The notes: generated by a model from the letters alone, not told the origin. 50,218 nt of DNA from Pirellulales bacterium (GCA_035939775.1 DASZFO010000378.1:1-50218), one strand, 5' to 3'. Shown: positions 25,284 through 33,496, numbered from the stretch's first letter. Made by a program: numbers and translations.

Positions 25284-26360
25284 GTGAATCTCAGCGATCT
25301 AACCAATACGATGGGCGAATGGCTGCGGGCCAGCGGGCCCGAGTCCGATATCGTCATGAGCAGCCGCATCCGCTTGGCACGGAACCTGGCCGAATTTCCC
25401 TTCATCAGCCGGGCGGGCGAGCAAGACCGCGCCGAAATCGAGCGGATGCTCCGCGAACGGATTCTGCAAATCCAAGCTTCCGGCGAGCTGCAATACATCA
25501 ACGTCAACGAGTTGGACGGCATCGACCGGCAGTTTCTCGTCGAGCGGCAGCTCATCAGCCGCGAGCACGCGGAAAGCCACGGGGCCCGCGGCGTCGCGAT
25601 CGACCCGCTCGAGCAGATTAGCTTGATGATCAACGAGGAAGATCATCTGCGAATCCAGTGCATGCACAGCGGCTTGGATTTGCAGGGCGCTTGGGAGCAA
25701 ATCAATCGAGTCGACGATCTGATCGAGCAGCGCGTCACTTACGCCTTCCATCCGCGGCTCGGCTACTTGACGGCCTGCCCGACGAACGTCGGCACGGGGG
25801 TGCGCGTGAGCGTCATGCTCCATCTGCCGGCGCTGGTGATCACCAAACAGATCGAGAAAGTGTTCCGCAGCTTACAAAAGATCAGCCTCGCCGTGCGGGG
25901 CCTCTATGGAGAAGGCTCGCAGGCGATGGGGGATTTTTATCAGATTTCCAATCAGATCACGCTCGGGCGGACCGAGGCGGAACTCGTGCAACAAGTCGGC
26001 GACGTCGTTCCCGTGCTCATCGACTACGAACGGCGGGCGCGAGAGTTTCTCGTCAAGGAAAGCCAGGAAACGCTGCATGACCAGGTGAGCCGGGCTTACG
26101 GCATCCTCCGCACCGCGCAGACGATCAGCTCCGAAGAGACGATGCACCTGCTCTCCCGAGTGCGGATGGGGGTTAATCTGGGGTTAATACCCGATCTGCG
26201 AATCCCCGACTTGAACGGGCTATTCATCCACACGCAGCCGGCCCATCTGCAAAAGCTCCGCGGCGTGGAACTCGACACGGCCGACCGCAACATCGAACGG
26301 GCCCGCTATCTCCGCGCCCATCTCAACAAAGAAGACGGCCGCGGGGCGGAGAAGAATTAA
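25284..26360 (+). CDS. mcsB: protein arginine kinase McsB
   Basis: 358 residues, GTG start, family length. It has the phosphagen-kinase fold. VMSSRIRLARN (residues 25-34) is the nucleotide-site Arg region. INEEDHLRIQ (117-126) is the substrate-guanidinium loop, and TACPTNVGTGVRVSVMLHL (164 onward) carries the reactive Cys. RGLYGEGS and ALRRxx-like loops follow. Near the C-terminus the phosphoarginine-pocket motif RDxxRA appears as RNIERA (335-340). McsB phosphorylates protein arginines, marking them for ClpCP in Bacillus. No clpC or ctsR gene is in the window. Confidence 0.93.
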   Translation: MNLSDLTNTMGEWLRASGPESDIVMSSRIRLARNLAEFPFISRAGEQDRAEIERMLRERILQIQASGELQYINVNELDGIDRQFLVERQLISREHAESHGARGVAIDPLEQISLMINEEDHLRIQCMHSGLDLQGAWEQINRVDDLIEQRVTYAFHPRLGYLTACPTNVGTGVRVSVMLHLPALVITKQIEKVFRSLQKISLAVRGLYGEGSQAMGDFYQISNQITLGRTEAELVQQVGDVVPVLIDYERRAREFLVKESQETLHDQVSRAYGILRTAQTISSEETMHLLSRVRMGVNLGLIPDLRIPDLNGLFIHTQPAHLQKLRGVELDTADRNIERARYLRAHLNKEDGRGAEKN

Positions 26361-26379
26361 ACCGCTGGTGACACGGCAC

Positions 26380-26431
26380 GTAGACGCGGGGTCTCGCCGC
26401 GCGAAGTCAAGCGGTGAGACGCCGCTTCTAC
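26380..26431. repeat. inverted repeat in mcsB-coaD convergent gap
   Basis: GTAGACGCGGGGTCTCGCC (26380 onward) pairs with GGTGAGACGCCGCTTCTAC (ending 26431), 18 of 21 positions over the full arms, around a 10-nt loop. There is no T-run on either side. It may act as a bidirectional block but looks like another dispersed palindrome. Confidence 0.7.
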
Positions 26432-26437
26432 TTGTCG

Positions 26438-26941
26438 CTAGTCCGGCGGAAACTTCTTTCTCAATTCGCGGATCACGATCTGCGGGACGAAGCGGGTCAG
26501 TTCCTCATCGCTCGCCAGCGGAGTGATCTGCTTCAAGAGCGAGCTGGAGACGTGGGTGAATTGCTCGTCGGCCATGAGGAAGACCGTCTCGATCCCGGCG
26601 TCGAGCTTCCGATTGGCAAGCGTCATCGTGAATTCGCTTTCGATGTCGGTGAGCGACCGCACGCCGCGGAGCAACACCCGCGCCCCGCATTGGCGGACGA
26701 AATGCACCGCCAGCCCGCTGAACTGCCGCACCTCGATGTTCTTGAGATGGCCGGTCGCCTGGCAAATCAACTCGACGCGCTGGTCGGGAGTGAACAGGGC
26801 TTGCTTCTCGATATTCACCCCGACCCCGACGATCAATCGATCCACCAACCGACTCGCCCGCTCGATCACATTCAAATGCCCAAGCGTGACGGGATCAAAC
26901 GAGCCGGTATACACGGCAACTCGCGAATCGGAGGCGGTCAT
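26438..26941 (-). CDS. coaD: phosphopantetheine adenylyltransferase
   Basis: 167 residues from ATG 26941; a longer frame to 27583 is antisense to the methyltransferase gene. VAVYTGSFDPVTLGHLNVIERA contains the T/HxGH nucleotidyltransferase motif. VLLRGVRSLTDIESEFTMTLANRKL is the substrate region, and FTHVSSSLLKQI corresponds to the second signature. It catalyses ATP plus 4'-phosphopantetheine to dephospho-CoA, the penultimate CoA step. It is cytoplasmic and essential in most bacteria. Confidence 0.94.
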   Translation of the reverse strand: MTASDSRVAVYTGSFDPVTLGHLNVIERASRLVDRLIVGVGVNIEKQALFTPDQRVELICQATGHLKNIEVRQFSGLAVHFVRQCGARVLLRGVRSLTDIESEFTMTLANRKLDAGIETVFLMADEQFTHVSSSLLKQITPLASDEELTRFVPQIVIRELRKKFPPD

Positions 26942-27027
26942 GGGAGGGCAATCGACAGTTTGAGGCAGGCTGGGTTGCCTTGGAAACACAAAGCGCCAGT
27001 TGGTTATTCTAGCTGACGATTCGGTGG

Positions 27028-27057
27028 GTTCACGATAAGTGAACAAATGGTTAGAAT
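27028..27057 (+). promoter_or_regulatory. dyad overlapping the methyltransferase promoter
   Basis: GTTCAC-GATAA-GTGAAC (27028-27044) is a perfect 6+5+6 dyad. TTCACG at 27029, a 17-nt spacer and TAGAAT at 27052-27057 form a weak promoter overlapping it. The start codon follows 37 nt later. The arrangement suggests operator control. Confidence 0.45.
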
Positions 27058-27093
27058 GGGCGGTGAATTGCTTGAATCGTTTTGGAGCCATCG

Positions 27094-28389
27094 ATGTCAG
27101 CGCCCAAACAAGCACTCCTGTTTGCGAATCCCTCGGCCGACGCATCGGTGTCAGATGCTGCGTCTTCGACGTTTGTCGATAACATGTCGCTCCCGGTGCA
27201 TTGCTGGTTCCGATACAGCGCCGGCTTTTCGGCGACATGGGTCGAAACGGTGATTCGACAGGCGGCAGCGCGAGGCAGCGTGCGAGTTTTCGACCCATTT
27301 GCCGGATCAGCGACGACCCTGCTCGCGGCAGAGGCTTGCGGCATGGAAGGATTGGGCGTCGAGGCCCATCCGTTTGTTTGCCGAATCGCCCGAGCCAAGT
27401 TGGCGTGGCGATCCGATCCCGAAGCGTATCAGCAAAAGATCGCTCAGTTGCGCAAGACCGCCGACGGCCTGACGCCATGTCGAGATGGTTATCCCCCCTT
27501 GATTTATAAATGCTACAGTGACGAAACCCTGGCCGAACTCGACGTATTGCGGCAGGCCTATTCGATTGTGAAGGACGATTCACCCGCCTCGGAACTCGCT
27601 TGGCTCACACTCGTGGCAATCCTGCGCAAGACCTCTCAAGCGGGGACGGCGCAATGGCAATACATCTTGCCGCGGAAACAGAAGCGATCGGTCCACGACG
27701 CTCGTTCGGCCTTCAATGCCTGCGCGCGAATGATCTATCGAGATATGCTCGAAGGTCACTCTACGATCGGCCCGAGGGCGAAATTCGTTCAGGGTGATGC
27801 CCGAACCTGCGACACGGTGCCTGACGGATTCGCGAACCTCGTCGTCACATCTCCTCCCTATCCGAACAATTACGATTACGCGGATGCAACGCGATTGGAA
27901 ATGTCGTTCTTCCGCGAGATCAACGGTTGGAGCGATCTGCAGGGCGCGGTCCGAGAGCGTTTGGTTCGGTCATGCACTCAGCATGTTCCGGAACGGTCGG
28001 TGAAGCTCTCCGAAGTCTTGGCGACTCCGGAACTGGAACCGATTCGGCAAGAACTATCGAGCATCTGCGAGCAGTTGGCCGAGATCCGCAAGACGAAAGG
28101 AGGCAAGAAAACCTACCACCTCATGGTGGCCTGCTATTTTCGGGACCTCGCGCTAGCATGGAAGGCGCTCCGTCGCGTTTGCGCATCGGGTGCAAAAGTC
28201 TGCTTCGTTATTGGAGATTCTGCGCCGTATGGGGTCTACGTGCCGGTCGTGCCGTGGCTCGGCGAACTGGCCAAAGCGGGCGGGTTCGATGCATGGCGAT
28301 TCGAGAAGACGCGGTCGCGGAACATCAAATGGAAGAACCGTAAACACCGCGTGCCGCTCCAAGAGGGCCGACTATGGGTTGAGGGCTGA
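27094..28389 (+). CDS. DNA methyltransferase (SPPY type)
   Basis: 431 residues from ATG 27094, preceded by TGGAG at 8 nt; a TTG at 27082 is less likely. VRVFDPFAGSATTLLAAEACGMEGLGVEAHP is the SAM-binding motif I region (about residues 70-100). VTSPPYPNNYDYADATRLE is the catalytic motif IV of amino-methyltransferases. HLMVACYFRDLALAWKALRR and GAKVCFVIGDS form the later strands. It methylates N4 of cytosine or N6 of adenine; the target sequence is unknown. No complete restriction enzyme follows, only a 26-codon reading frame 2 nt downstream. Confidence 0.82.
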   Translation: MSAPKQALLFANPSADASVSDAASSTFVDNMSLPVHCWFRYSAGFSATWVETVIRQAAARGSVRVFDPFAGSATTLLAAEACGMEGLGVEAHPFVCRIARAKLAWRSDPEAYQQKIAQLRKTADGLTPCRDGYPPLIYKCYSDETLAELDVLRQAYSIVKDDSPASELAWLTLVAILRKTSQAGTAQWQYILPRKQKRSVHDARSAFNACARMIYRDMLEGHSTIGPRAKFVQGDARTCDTVPDGFANLVVTSPPYPNNYDYADATRLEMSFFREINGWSDLQGAVRERLVRSCTQHVPERSVKLSEVLATPELEPIRQELSSICEQLAEIRKTKGGKKTYHLMVACYFRDLALAWKALRRVCASGAKVCFVIGDSAPYGVYVPVVPWLGELAKAGGFDAWRFEKTRSRNIKWKNRKHRVPLQEGRLWVEG

Positions 28390-28391
28390 GA

Positions 28392-28472
28392 ATGGCACAG
28401 TCGCTCGCGCATCGTTTCGGGCAGATCGTCGGTGAGGTGAGTTATCAACCTGTCAACCAGCCCGTGATTTGA
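28392..28472 (+). pseudogene. 26-codon remnant after the methyltransferase, possible restriction-enzyme N-terminus
   Basis: ATG 2 nt after the methyltransferase stop reads MAQSLAHRFGQIVGEV, then diverges (SYQPVNQPVI) and stops at 28470. The first 16 residues resemble the helical start of restriction endonucleases that accompany such methyltransferases; that resemblance is from memory and unverified. Tight spacing favours a former two-gene unit whose second gene was lost by deletion up to the next gene. Confidence 0.4.
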
Positions 28473-28496
28473 TTCACGACGCTGCGACGAAGTTGA

Positions 28497-29672
28497 CTAA
28501 CTGGTCGGCTGTACTGACGGGCACGCTTTCAGTTCCTCAACGAGCCGCTCGATATCGGCCTCGTTGCAATAAGCATGTGGGCTGATGCGGAGTTTGCCGG
28601 CGCGGGCGCTGAGGAGAATCTTGCGGTCGAATAACTGGCGGCGGATGAATTGCGGGTCGCGGCCGGGCCAATCGAAGAGCACGATGCCGGACAAATGCTC
28701 GGGTTGTTCGCGATGGCTGGCAATCGTCGCCCCGGCCTCGATCAGTCGGCGGCAGGCCAGATCGGTGACGGCGAGAATCCGTTCGCCGATCGTGGCGATG
28801 TCGAGGCTCATCAGCAATTCCAGGCTGGCGTTCAGCCCGGCGAAGCCGACCATGTTCGACGAGCCCCCTTCGAAGCGCGCGGCTGAGTTTTTGAATTTCA
28901 GCTCGATGTGCGTGAAGTCGGACGAATGAGCGACGCTGTTCCAGCCGACGCCGATCGGTTGGAGCCGGTCGAGGTGCTCGCGGCGAATGTAGAACAGCCC
29001 GGCCCCCTCGGGCCCCAGCAGCCATTTGTGACCGTCAGCAGCGAAGAAATCGACTGCGCTGCGGCGGACGTCGAGCGGAAGGGCGCCGAGCCCCTGAATC
29101 GCGTCGAGAAAGAAGAGTGCGCCCCGCCGATGCGCAATTTCGGCCACCGCGCCGATGTCGTTTCGCCAGCCGCTCGCGTATCCAATCCAACTAATGGAAA
29201 CGACTCGCGTTCGCTCGTCGCAAGCGTCGGCGAGCCGATCGAGATCGACGCGGCCGTCGTCGGTCGGCACGCGGCGGGTTTCCACTCCGCGGCGGGCCTG
29301 ATTCATCCACGGATAAAGATTCGAGGGGAATTCGTCGGCGAGCGTGACAACGTTGTCGCCCGCCCGCCAAGGAAAACCCTCGGCCACCAGGTTGATCCCT
29401 TCGGTCGTGCTGCGGACCAGGGCGATTTCTTCCACGTCGGCGCCGACCAGCCGCGCGGCACGAGCCCGCAATGCCTCGCGCACGGCCTTCCACTCGAGCC
29501 AGCCGGCGCCCCCGAGCGCCGCCGCCTCGCGCGCCCAGGCGATCATCGCCGCGGCAGCGGGAGCCGGAAGCGGGGCGACTGCGGCATGATCGAAGTAAGC
29601 CCACTCGGCCGCGGCCGGCATCTGGCGGCGGAAGGCGTCCCAGCGAGCTTCGGGCATCAAAGCGGGATTCAT
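28497..29672 (-). CDS. class-V aminotransferase-fold PLP enzyme
   Basis: 391 residues. VRSTTEGINLVAEGF binds the cofactor phosphate. VSISWIGYASGWRNDIGAVAEIAHRRGALFFLDAIQGLGALPLDV carries the Asp that contacts the pyridine nitrogen. ADGHKWLLGPEGAGLFY has the Schiff-base Lys. GGSSNMVGFAGL follows. The catalytic Cys loop of cysteine desulfurases is absent (SARAGKLRISPHAY in its place). A lyase or epimerase-like role (isopenicillin-N-epimerase-type family) is therefore likelier than sulfur transfer. Its ATG overlaps the stop of the PVC heme protein gene (ATGA), so the two are translationally coupled. Confidence 0.85.
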   Translation of the reverse strand: MNPALMPEARWDAFRRQMPAAAEWAYFDHAAVAPLPAPAAAAMIAWAREAAALGGAGWLEWKAVREALRARAARLVGADVEEIALVRSTTEGINLVAEGFPWRAGDNVVTLADEFPSNLYPWMNQARRGVETRRVPTDDGRVDLDRLADACDERTRVVSISWIGYASGWRNDIGAVAEIAHRRGALFFLDAIQGLGALPLDVRRSAVDFFAADGHKWLLGPEGAGLFYIRREHLDRLQPIGVGWNSVAHSSDFTHIELKFKNSAARFEGGSSNMVGFAGLNASLELLMSLDIATIGERILAVTDLACRRLIEAGATIASHREQPEHLSGIVLFDWPGRDPQFIRRQLFDRKILLSARAGKLRISPHAYCNEADIERLVEELKACPSVQPTS

Positions 29673-32600
29673 TTTGCCGGCCTGCAGGTCGTTAGGTACT
29701 CGACCACGTCGACCAGATCGTCCACGGTCAGCAGCTTTTGCAGGTCGGCCGGCATGAGAGAAACCTTGACCTCCGTGTTATCGGCGATGTCGGTCTTCTT
29801 GTAGGTCTGGACGATCGCCTCGATCGTCTTGATCGAGATCGAATCGGCCGTTTCGCTCACGATGATCCCTTGCACCACATTGCCATTTTGCAATTCAAGG
29901 CGATGGGTCTCGAAGTTGTGGGCGATCGCGGCGCTCGGAAAGAGGATCGATTCGTAGAGAGCGTCTTTGGGAAACTTGCCGCCGATCTCGGAGAGGTTTG
30001 GCCCGACGTCTTTGCCGATGCCGTTGATCGCGTGGCACTTGGCGCAAGTGCCGGTGGTGTTGAACACGGCCTTTCCGTGCTCGACGTTCCCGCGGCGCTT
30101 GAGCAGCGCCGATAGCGGCGGGAGCGGTTTTCCGCCGGCCGGCTCGGGGAGCTTGAGATATTTGGCGGCCTCGGCGCGGATGCCGCTATCGCTCGCAGCT
30201 TGCAGCACTTTCGCAGCAGCATATTGCAGCTCGACCGTGATCTTGCCCTTGGCGGCGAGATTCAAGATCGCTTGCTCCCCCAGGCGGCTATGACCCAGCG
30301 CACGGACGCCGGCGCTCCGCAGCGTTTGGCTCCGCTTAGGGTCCAGAACGAGCGGCAAAATCAGATCGATAGCCGACGGCTCCTGCGTCAGCCCGAGCAG
30401 GGTCAGTAGCTTTTCAGCCGTGGCGTCGTCGCCTGCCAACGATTTCCGAAAGTGGTCGTTCTCACCGCTGCGCAAGAGATACTGCGCTGCCTTCACGCCG
30501 CGCGTGCCGCTTGAATCGGCGAGCGCCATCGCCATGAGTTCATCGGCCCGATCGCGGATATCGTATGTCATCACCAGATCGAGGAATTGGTCCGTCCCGC
30601 GGGCAGCGTCGAGCGTCCTCGCGAGCGCCATCGTGAACTGCGGCGAATCCGGCCGCGCGCCGTGCAACTGCCTGAGAGCCAAGGCGCCGATCGCCGCTTG
30701 ATCGGGATGATTGGCGCCGAGCAGACCGACGAGCACGTCTTGCTTCGACGGGTCGGTGTGGAAATCGAACGCCCGGAAGTAACGAACTCGTTCCTCGAGC
30801 GTCGTCGAACGATCGAGAATCAGCTTCGCCAGGAGCGGCAGCGCCCCCTTCGCCCGGCTACGCCAAACAATGTCGCGCCCGGCGAGGCTCGTCCAGTCAT
30901 CGCCAGCCTTCTTGAGCCACGCGGCGAAATAGGTGTCCCATTGCTTATCCGCGCCGATCCCGAGCGCTTCGAGATACCAACGGTCCTTGCCGTCGTGCTG
31001 CATTGCCAACTCAGCCCACAGGTTGGCTGCCGCCGGAGATTTGCTGTGCCGCAAGGCAATTGCCGCGTCGCGACGAACTTGCGGCGATGAATCGTCGACG
31101 ACCTTCGCGACCAACGGGATCACGTCGAGATTCAGCTCGCGCGCCGCCCGCAGCGCCGTGATCCGGATATCGGGATTGGCATCCCCGAGCGCCGCCTCAA
31201 TATGCGTGGGCCCGCGACCTTCGAGCTTGCTCAAGAGCCAAAGCGCTCGCGCCCGATAGCGCGGATTGTCGGATTGAAACAGTTTCACGAGGGCCGGTTC
31301 GGCCTGCGCGCCGGCGTCGTGCAGTTTGGTCCAGGCCAGGTAGCGCACGGCGAGGCAGGGGTTCTTGAGTGCCTCGATCGCGCCGTCGATCGTTTCGAAA
31401 TCGAATTCCGGCACGATGTATTTGCTTCCCTTCGGGGCGATGCGGAAGATGCGGCCGCGGTCGGTGTCGGCCTGGGCGTGCCCTCCGACCCCCGGATCGT
31501 ACCAATCGGCGACAAACAGCGAGCCATCCGGAGCAACGCAAACATCGCACGGCCGGAACCATTGGTTGCGCGTGCTCCCGAGAATATCGACGATCCGGGC
31601 CTTAAAGCCCGCCGCGTCGGTCGTCACCGGATACGCACGGACGATGTTCCGCCCAGGGTCGGTGTGAATCACCTGATTCTGAAACACCTTTGGAAGCAGG
31701 TCTCCTTCGTAGACGAGGATGCCCGCTGGCGCCCCGGCGCCGGTTTGCAGCAGGTTCGGGACGACGCCCGGATCGGTGAGATGCCAGTGCCGGAGCGGAA
31801 TCTCGTTGGGCTGGCCGAGATACGGGATGCCCCAACTGGCGCCGGTCATTTCGTCGGTGTAGCCGAAGTTGCCGTGCTCCATTACATAGTTGATGCAACA
31901 GCCGCGGTTGCCATCGTCGTCGTTGTCGGATTGCCAGAGTGTGCCAAAGCTGTCGACCGCTACTTCGTAGTTGTTGCGAAAGTTGTGGGCCAGCACCTCG
32001 AATTGGCTGCCGTCCGGATTACAGCGGAAGACCATTCCCTGGCGATACGGCCGGCCACGGTCGTCCACCTCATTCCCTTCGAGATCAATGATCGGTTTGT
32101 CATTCTTGTCGTGGACGCGCTGGCCGACGTTGCCCATGTTCCAATACAGTTTGCCATCCGGGCCGAACACGAAGGCATGCGCCCCATGATCGTGCTGCGG
32201 CTGACCGGGGTTCTTGAAGAGCACTTCCTTCTTGGCGGCTTTGTCGTGGCCGTCGCCCGTGAACTCGAAAACATTCGGCGTGCAGGAAACGATCACTTTG
32301 TCGCCGAGGACGCACACGCCCAAGGCCGCGTCGACGTCGCGACCTTGATAGAAGGTGGTCGCCTTGTCGGCCTTCCCTTCCCCCTTGGTGTCTTCGAGGA
32401 TCAGGATGCGGTCGCCCGCCTTGCGCAGCCCATTATGGCCCCGATAGTTTTGCACGTCGCAAATCCAGACCCGCCCCTGGGCGTCGATATCCATGTCGGT
32501 CGGGTTGGTCATCATCGGCTCCGAGGCGAAGAGCGTCACCTCGAGCCCTTCGGCGGCATCCAGATAGCTCGTCGCCTTGGCCGGATCATGATCGATCGCA

Positions 32601-32698
32601 CCGGAGCGAGTCGTCGCGTCGGCGGCATCAACGGTTGAATGATTTGCCAGCGCGGCGAGTAGTACCGCAGATATTGAGACGCGACTCGCGATTGTCAT
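29669..32698 (-). CDS. PVC-type heme-binding CxxCH protein with propeller and HEAT repeats
   Basis: 1009 residues. The signal peptide is MTIASRVSISAVLLAALANHS, ending near VDAAD. A propeller domain (about 40-430) begins GLEVTLFASEPMMTNPTDMDIDAQGRVWICDVQNYRG. Helical HEAT-type repeats span about 440-840 (PCLAVRYLAWTKLHDAGAQAEPALVKLF and many more). The C-terminal domain contains CAKCHAINGIGKDVGPNLSEIG near residue 885, a c-type heme site, then LMPADLQKLLTVDDLVDVVEYL with a candidate Met ligand. This planctomycete/verrucomicrobial family is periplasmic, with proposed roles in polysaccharide breakdown or electron transfer. It is the first gene of the pair with the PLP enzyme. Confidence 0.93.
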   Translation of the reverse strand: MTIASRVSISAVLLAALANHSTVDAADATTRSGAIDHDPAKATSYLDAAEGLEVTLFASEPMMTNPTDMDIDAQGRVWICDVQNYRGHNGLRKAGDRILILEDTKGEGKADKATTFYQGRDVDAALGVCVLGDKVIVSCTPNVFEFTGDGHDKAAKKEVLFKNPGQPQHDHGAHAFVFGPDGKLYWNMGNVGQRVHDKNDKPIIDLEGNEVDDRGRPYRQGMVFRCNPDGSQFEVLAHNFRNNYEVAVDSFGTLWQSDNDDDGNRGCCINYVMEHGNFGYTDEMTGASWGIPYLGQPNEIPLRHWHLTDPGVVPNLLQTGAGAPAGILVYEGDLLPKVFQNQVIHTDPGRNIVRAYPVTTDAAGFKARIVDILGSTRNQWFRPCDVCVAPDGSLFVADWYDPGVGGHAQADTDRGRIFRIAPKGSKYIVPEFDFETIDGAIEALKNPCLAVRYLAWTKLHDAGAQAEPALVKLFQSDNPRYRARALWLLSKLEGRGPTHIEAALGDANPDIRITALRAARELNLDVIPLVAKVVDDSSPQVRRDAAIALRHSKSPAAANLWAELAMQHDGKDRWYLEALGIGADKQWDTYFAAWLKKAGDDWTSLAGRDIVWRSRAKGALPLLAKLILDRSTTLEERVRYFRAFDFHTDPSKQDVLVGLLGANHPDQAAIGALALRQLHGARPDSPQFTMALARTLDAARGTDQFLDLVMTYDIRDRADELMAMALADSSGTRGVKAAQYLLRSGENDHFRKSLAGDDATAEKLLTLLGLTQEPSAIDLILPLVLDPKRSQTLRSAGVRALGHSRLGEQAILNLAAKGKITVELQYAAAKVLQAASDSGIRAEAAKYLKLPEPAGGKPLPPLSALLKRRGNVEHGKAVFNTTGTCAKCHAINGIGKDVGPNLSEIGGKFPKDALYESILFPSAAIAHNFETHRLELQNGNVVQGIIVSETADSISIKTIEAIVQTYKKTDIADNTEVKVSLMPADLQKLLTVDDLVDVVEYLTTCRPAK

Positions 32699-32876
32699 GA
32701 AGAAGCTCTACGGACTGATGTGTCTCGGTGGGATGGGACAAGCATGAATATATTCAACCGCGACTCGCGTGACAAACTTGAAGGAAACCGCCTCTCGGCG
32801 GCTGCGCAGTCTTCCTAAACCGGACAGCTTATGAGGCTTATAGCGACTTTTCAGGCAAAATGCGCGCGGCGGTTGC

Positions 32877-32905
32877 TTGCCGCTCCCGGCAGGGAGTGAC
32901 ATAAT
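32877..32905 (+). promoter_or_regulatory. sigma70-like promoter of the YYAP-repeat gene
   Basis: TTGCCG (32877-32882), 17-nt spacer, CATAAT (32900-32905). The gene starts about 54 nt downstream after AGAGGAGA at 32945-32952. It lies in the 260-bp divergent gap, which holds nothing else I can name. Confidence 0.5.
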
Positions 32906-32958
32906 TGAGTTGGCAAGAGGCTCAGGCGAATCCGTCAATCCCGCAGAGGAGATATTTT

Positions 32959-33414
32959 ATGAGTCGGCTACTTGGTATGTTTGCGGCGGGCGTGTGCGCG
33001 TTTGCGACCTTGGCAATCAGTAGGCCGACCGCGGCGCAGGAAGTGATCTATTCAAGCTATTACGCGCCGACGGTCTCCGCGCCGGTGGTCGCGAACTACC
33101 CCGTGACGACGGCCTATTATGCTCCGGCGCCGGTCACGACCTATTACGCACCGACAACGGCCTATTACGCCCCGCCCATGACGAGCTACTATGCTCCCAC
33201 GACGACTTACTACGCTCCGGCGACAACCGCGTACTACGCTCCGGCGACGACTGCCTATTACGCTCCAGCCCCGGTGACGAGTTATTACGCACCGGCGCCG
33301 GTCAGTGCGTATTATGCTCCGACGCCCTACGTCGCCGGTTATGCGCCGGTTTACGTGCGGCCGAGAGTTTACGTGCCGGGTGAGCCGGTCCGCAACTTCT
33401 TCCGGGCGCTGTAA
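32959..33414 (+). CDS. exported YYAP-repeat tyrosine-rich protein
   Basis: 151 residues from ATG 32959, with a good ribosome site (AGAGGAGAT). An in-frame GTG/ATG region upstream at 32905 is leader. The signal peptide MSRLLGMFAAGVCAFATLA ends near TAAQE. The mature protein is almost entirely YYAP spaced by TT, TA, TS, APVT and similar: ten YYAP units plus GYAP. The tail is VYVRPRVYVPGEPVRNFFRAL. Codons for the unit vary (TATTATGCTCCG, TATTACGCACCG, TACTACGCTCCG), so the repeat is maintained as protein. Function is unknown; a surface or cell-wall associated role is plausible. Confidence 0.85.
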   Translation: MSRLLGMFAAGVCAFATLAISRPTAAQEVIYSSYYAPTVSAPVVANYPVTTAYYAPAPVTTYYAPTTAYYAPPMTSYYAPTTTYYAPATTAYYAPATTAYYAPAPVTSYYAPAPVSAYYAPTPYVAGYAPVYVRPRVYVPGEPVRNFFRAL

Positions 33415-33448
33415 AGCGTTCCGCAATGGATGAACAGTCAGCAAGCAA

Positions 33449-33477
33449 GCCCAGGCACAAAGTGCCTGGGCCTTTTT
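33449..33477 (+). terminator. intrinsic terminator of the YYAP gene
   Basis: GCCCAGGCAC-AAA-GTGCCTGGGC, 10-bp perfect stem, followed by CTTTTTATGCGC. It lies 35 nt after the stop codon. The tail matches those of the terminators at 18718-18731 and 18841-18878. Confidence 0.9.
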
Positions 33478-33496
33478 ATGCGCGATGCGCACAGCA

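Noticed and set aside
26942-27583. N-terminal extension of coaD to 381 codons
   Set aside because: The extra 214 codons are antisense to the methyltransferase and unlike any CoaD; the ATG at 26941 fits the family.
28497-29672. Cysteine desulfurase (SufS/IscS) assignment
   Set aside because: The catalytic Cys loop is missing; only the class-V PLP fold is supported.
31202-32638. 478-codon plus-strand frame opposite the PVC heme gene
   Set aside because: Antisense shadow of a well-supported 1009-residue protein; no start signal and no domain.
33059-33350. Direct-repeat array that could be taken for CRISPR
   Set aside because: The repeats are the codons of YYAP units with 3-nt periodicity and short irregular spacing inside a signal-peptide protein.
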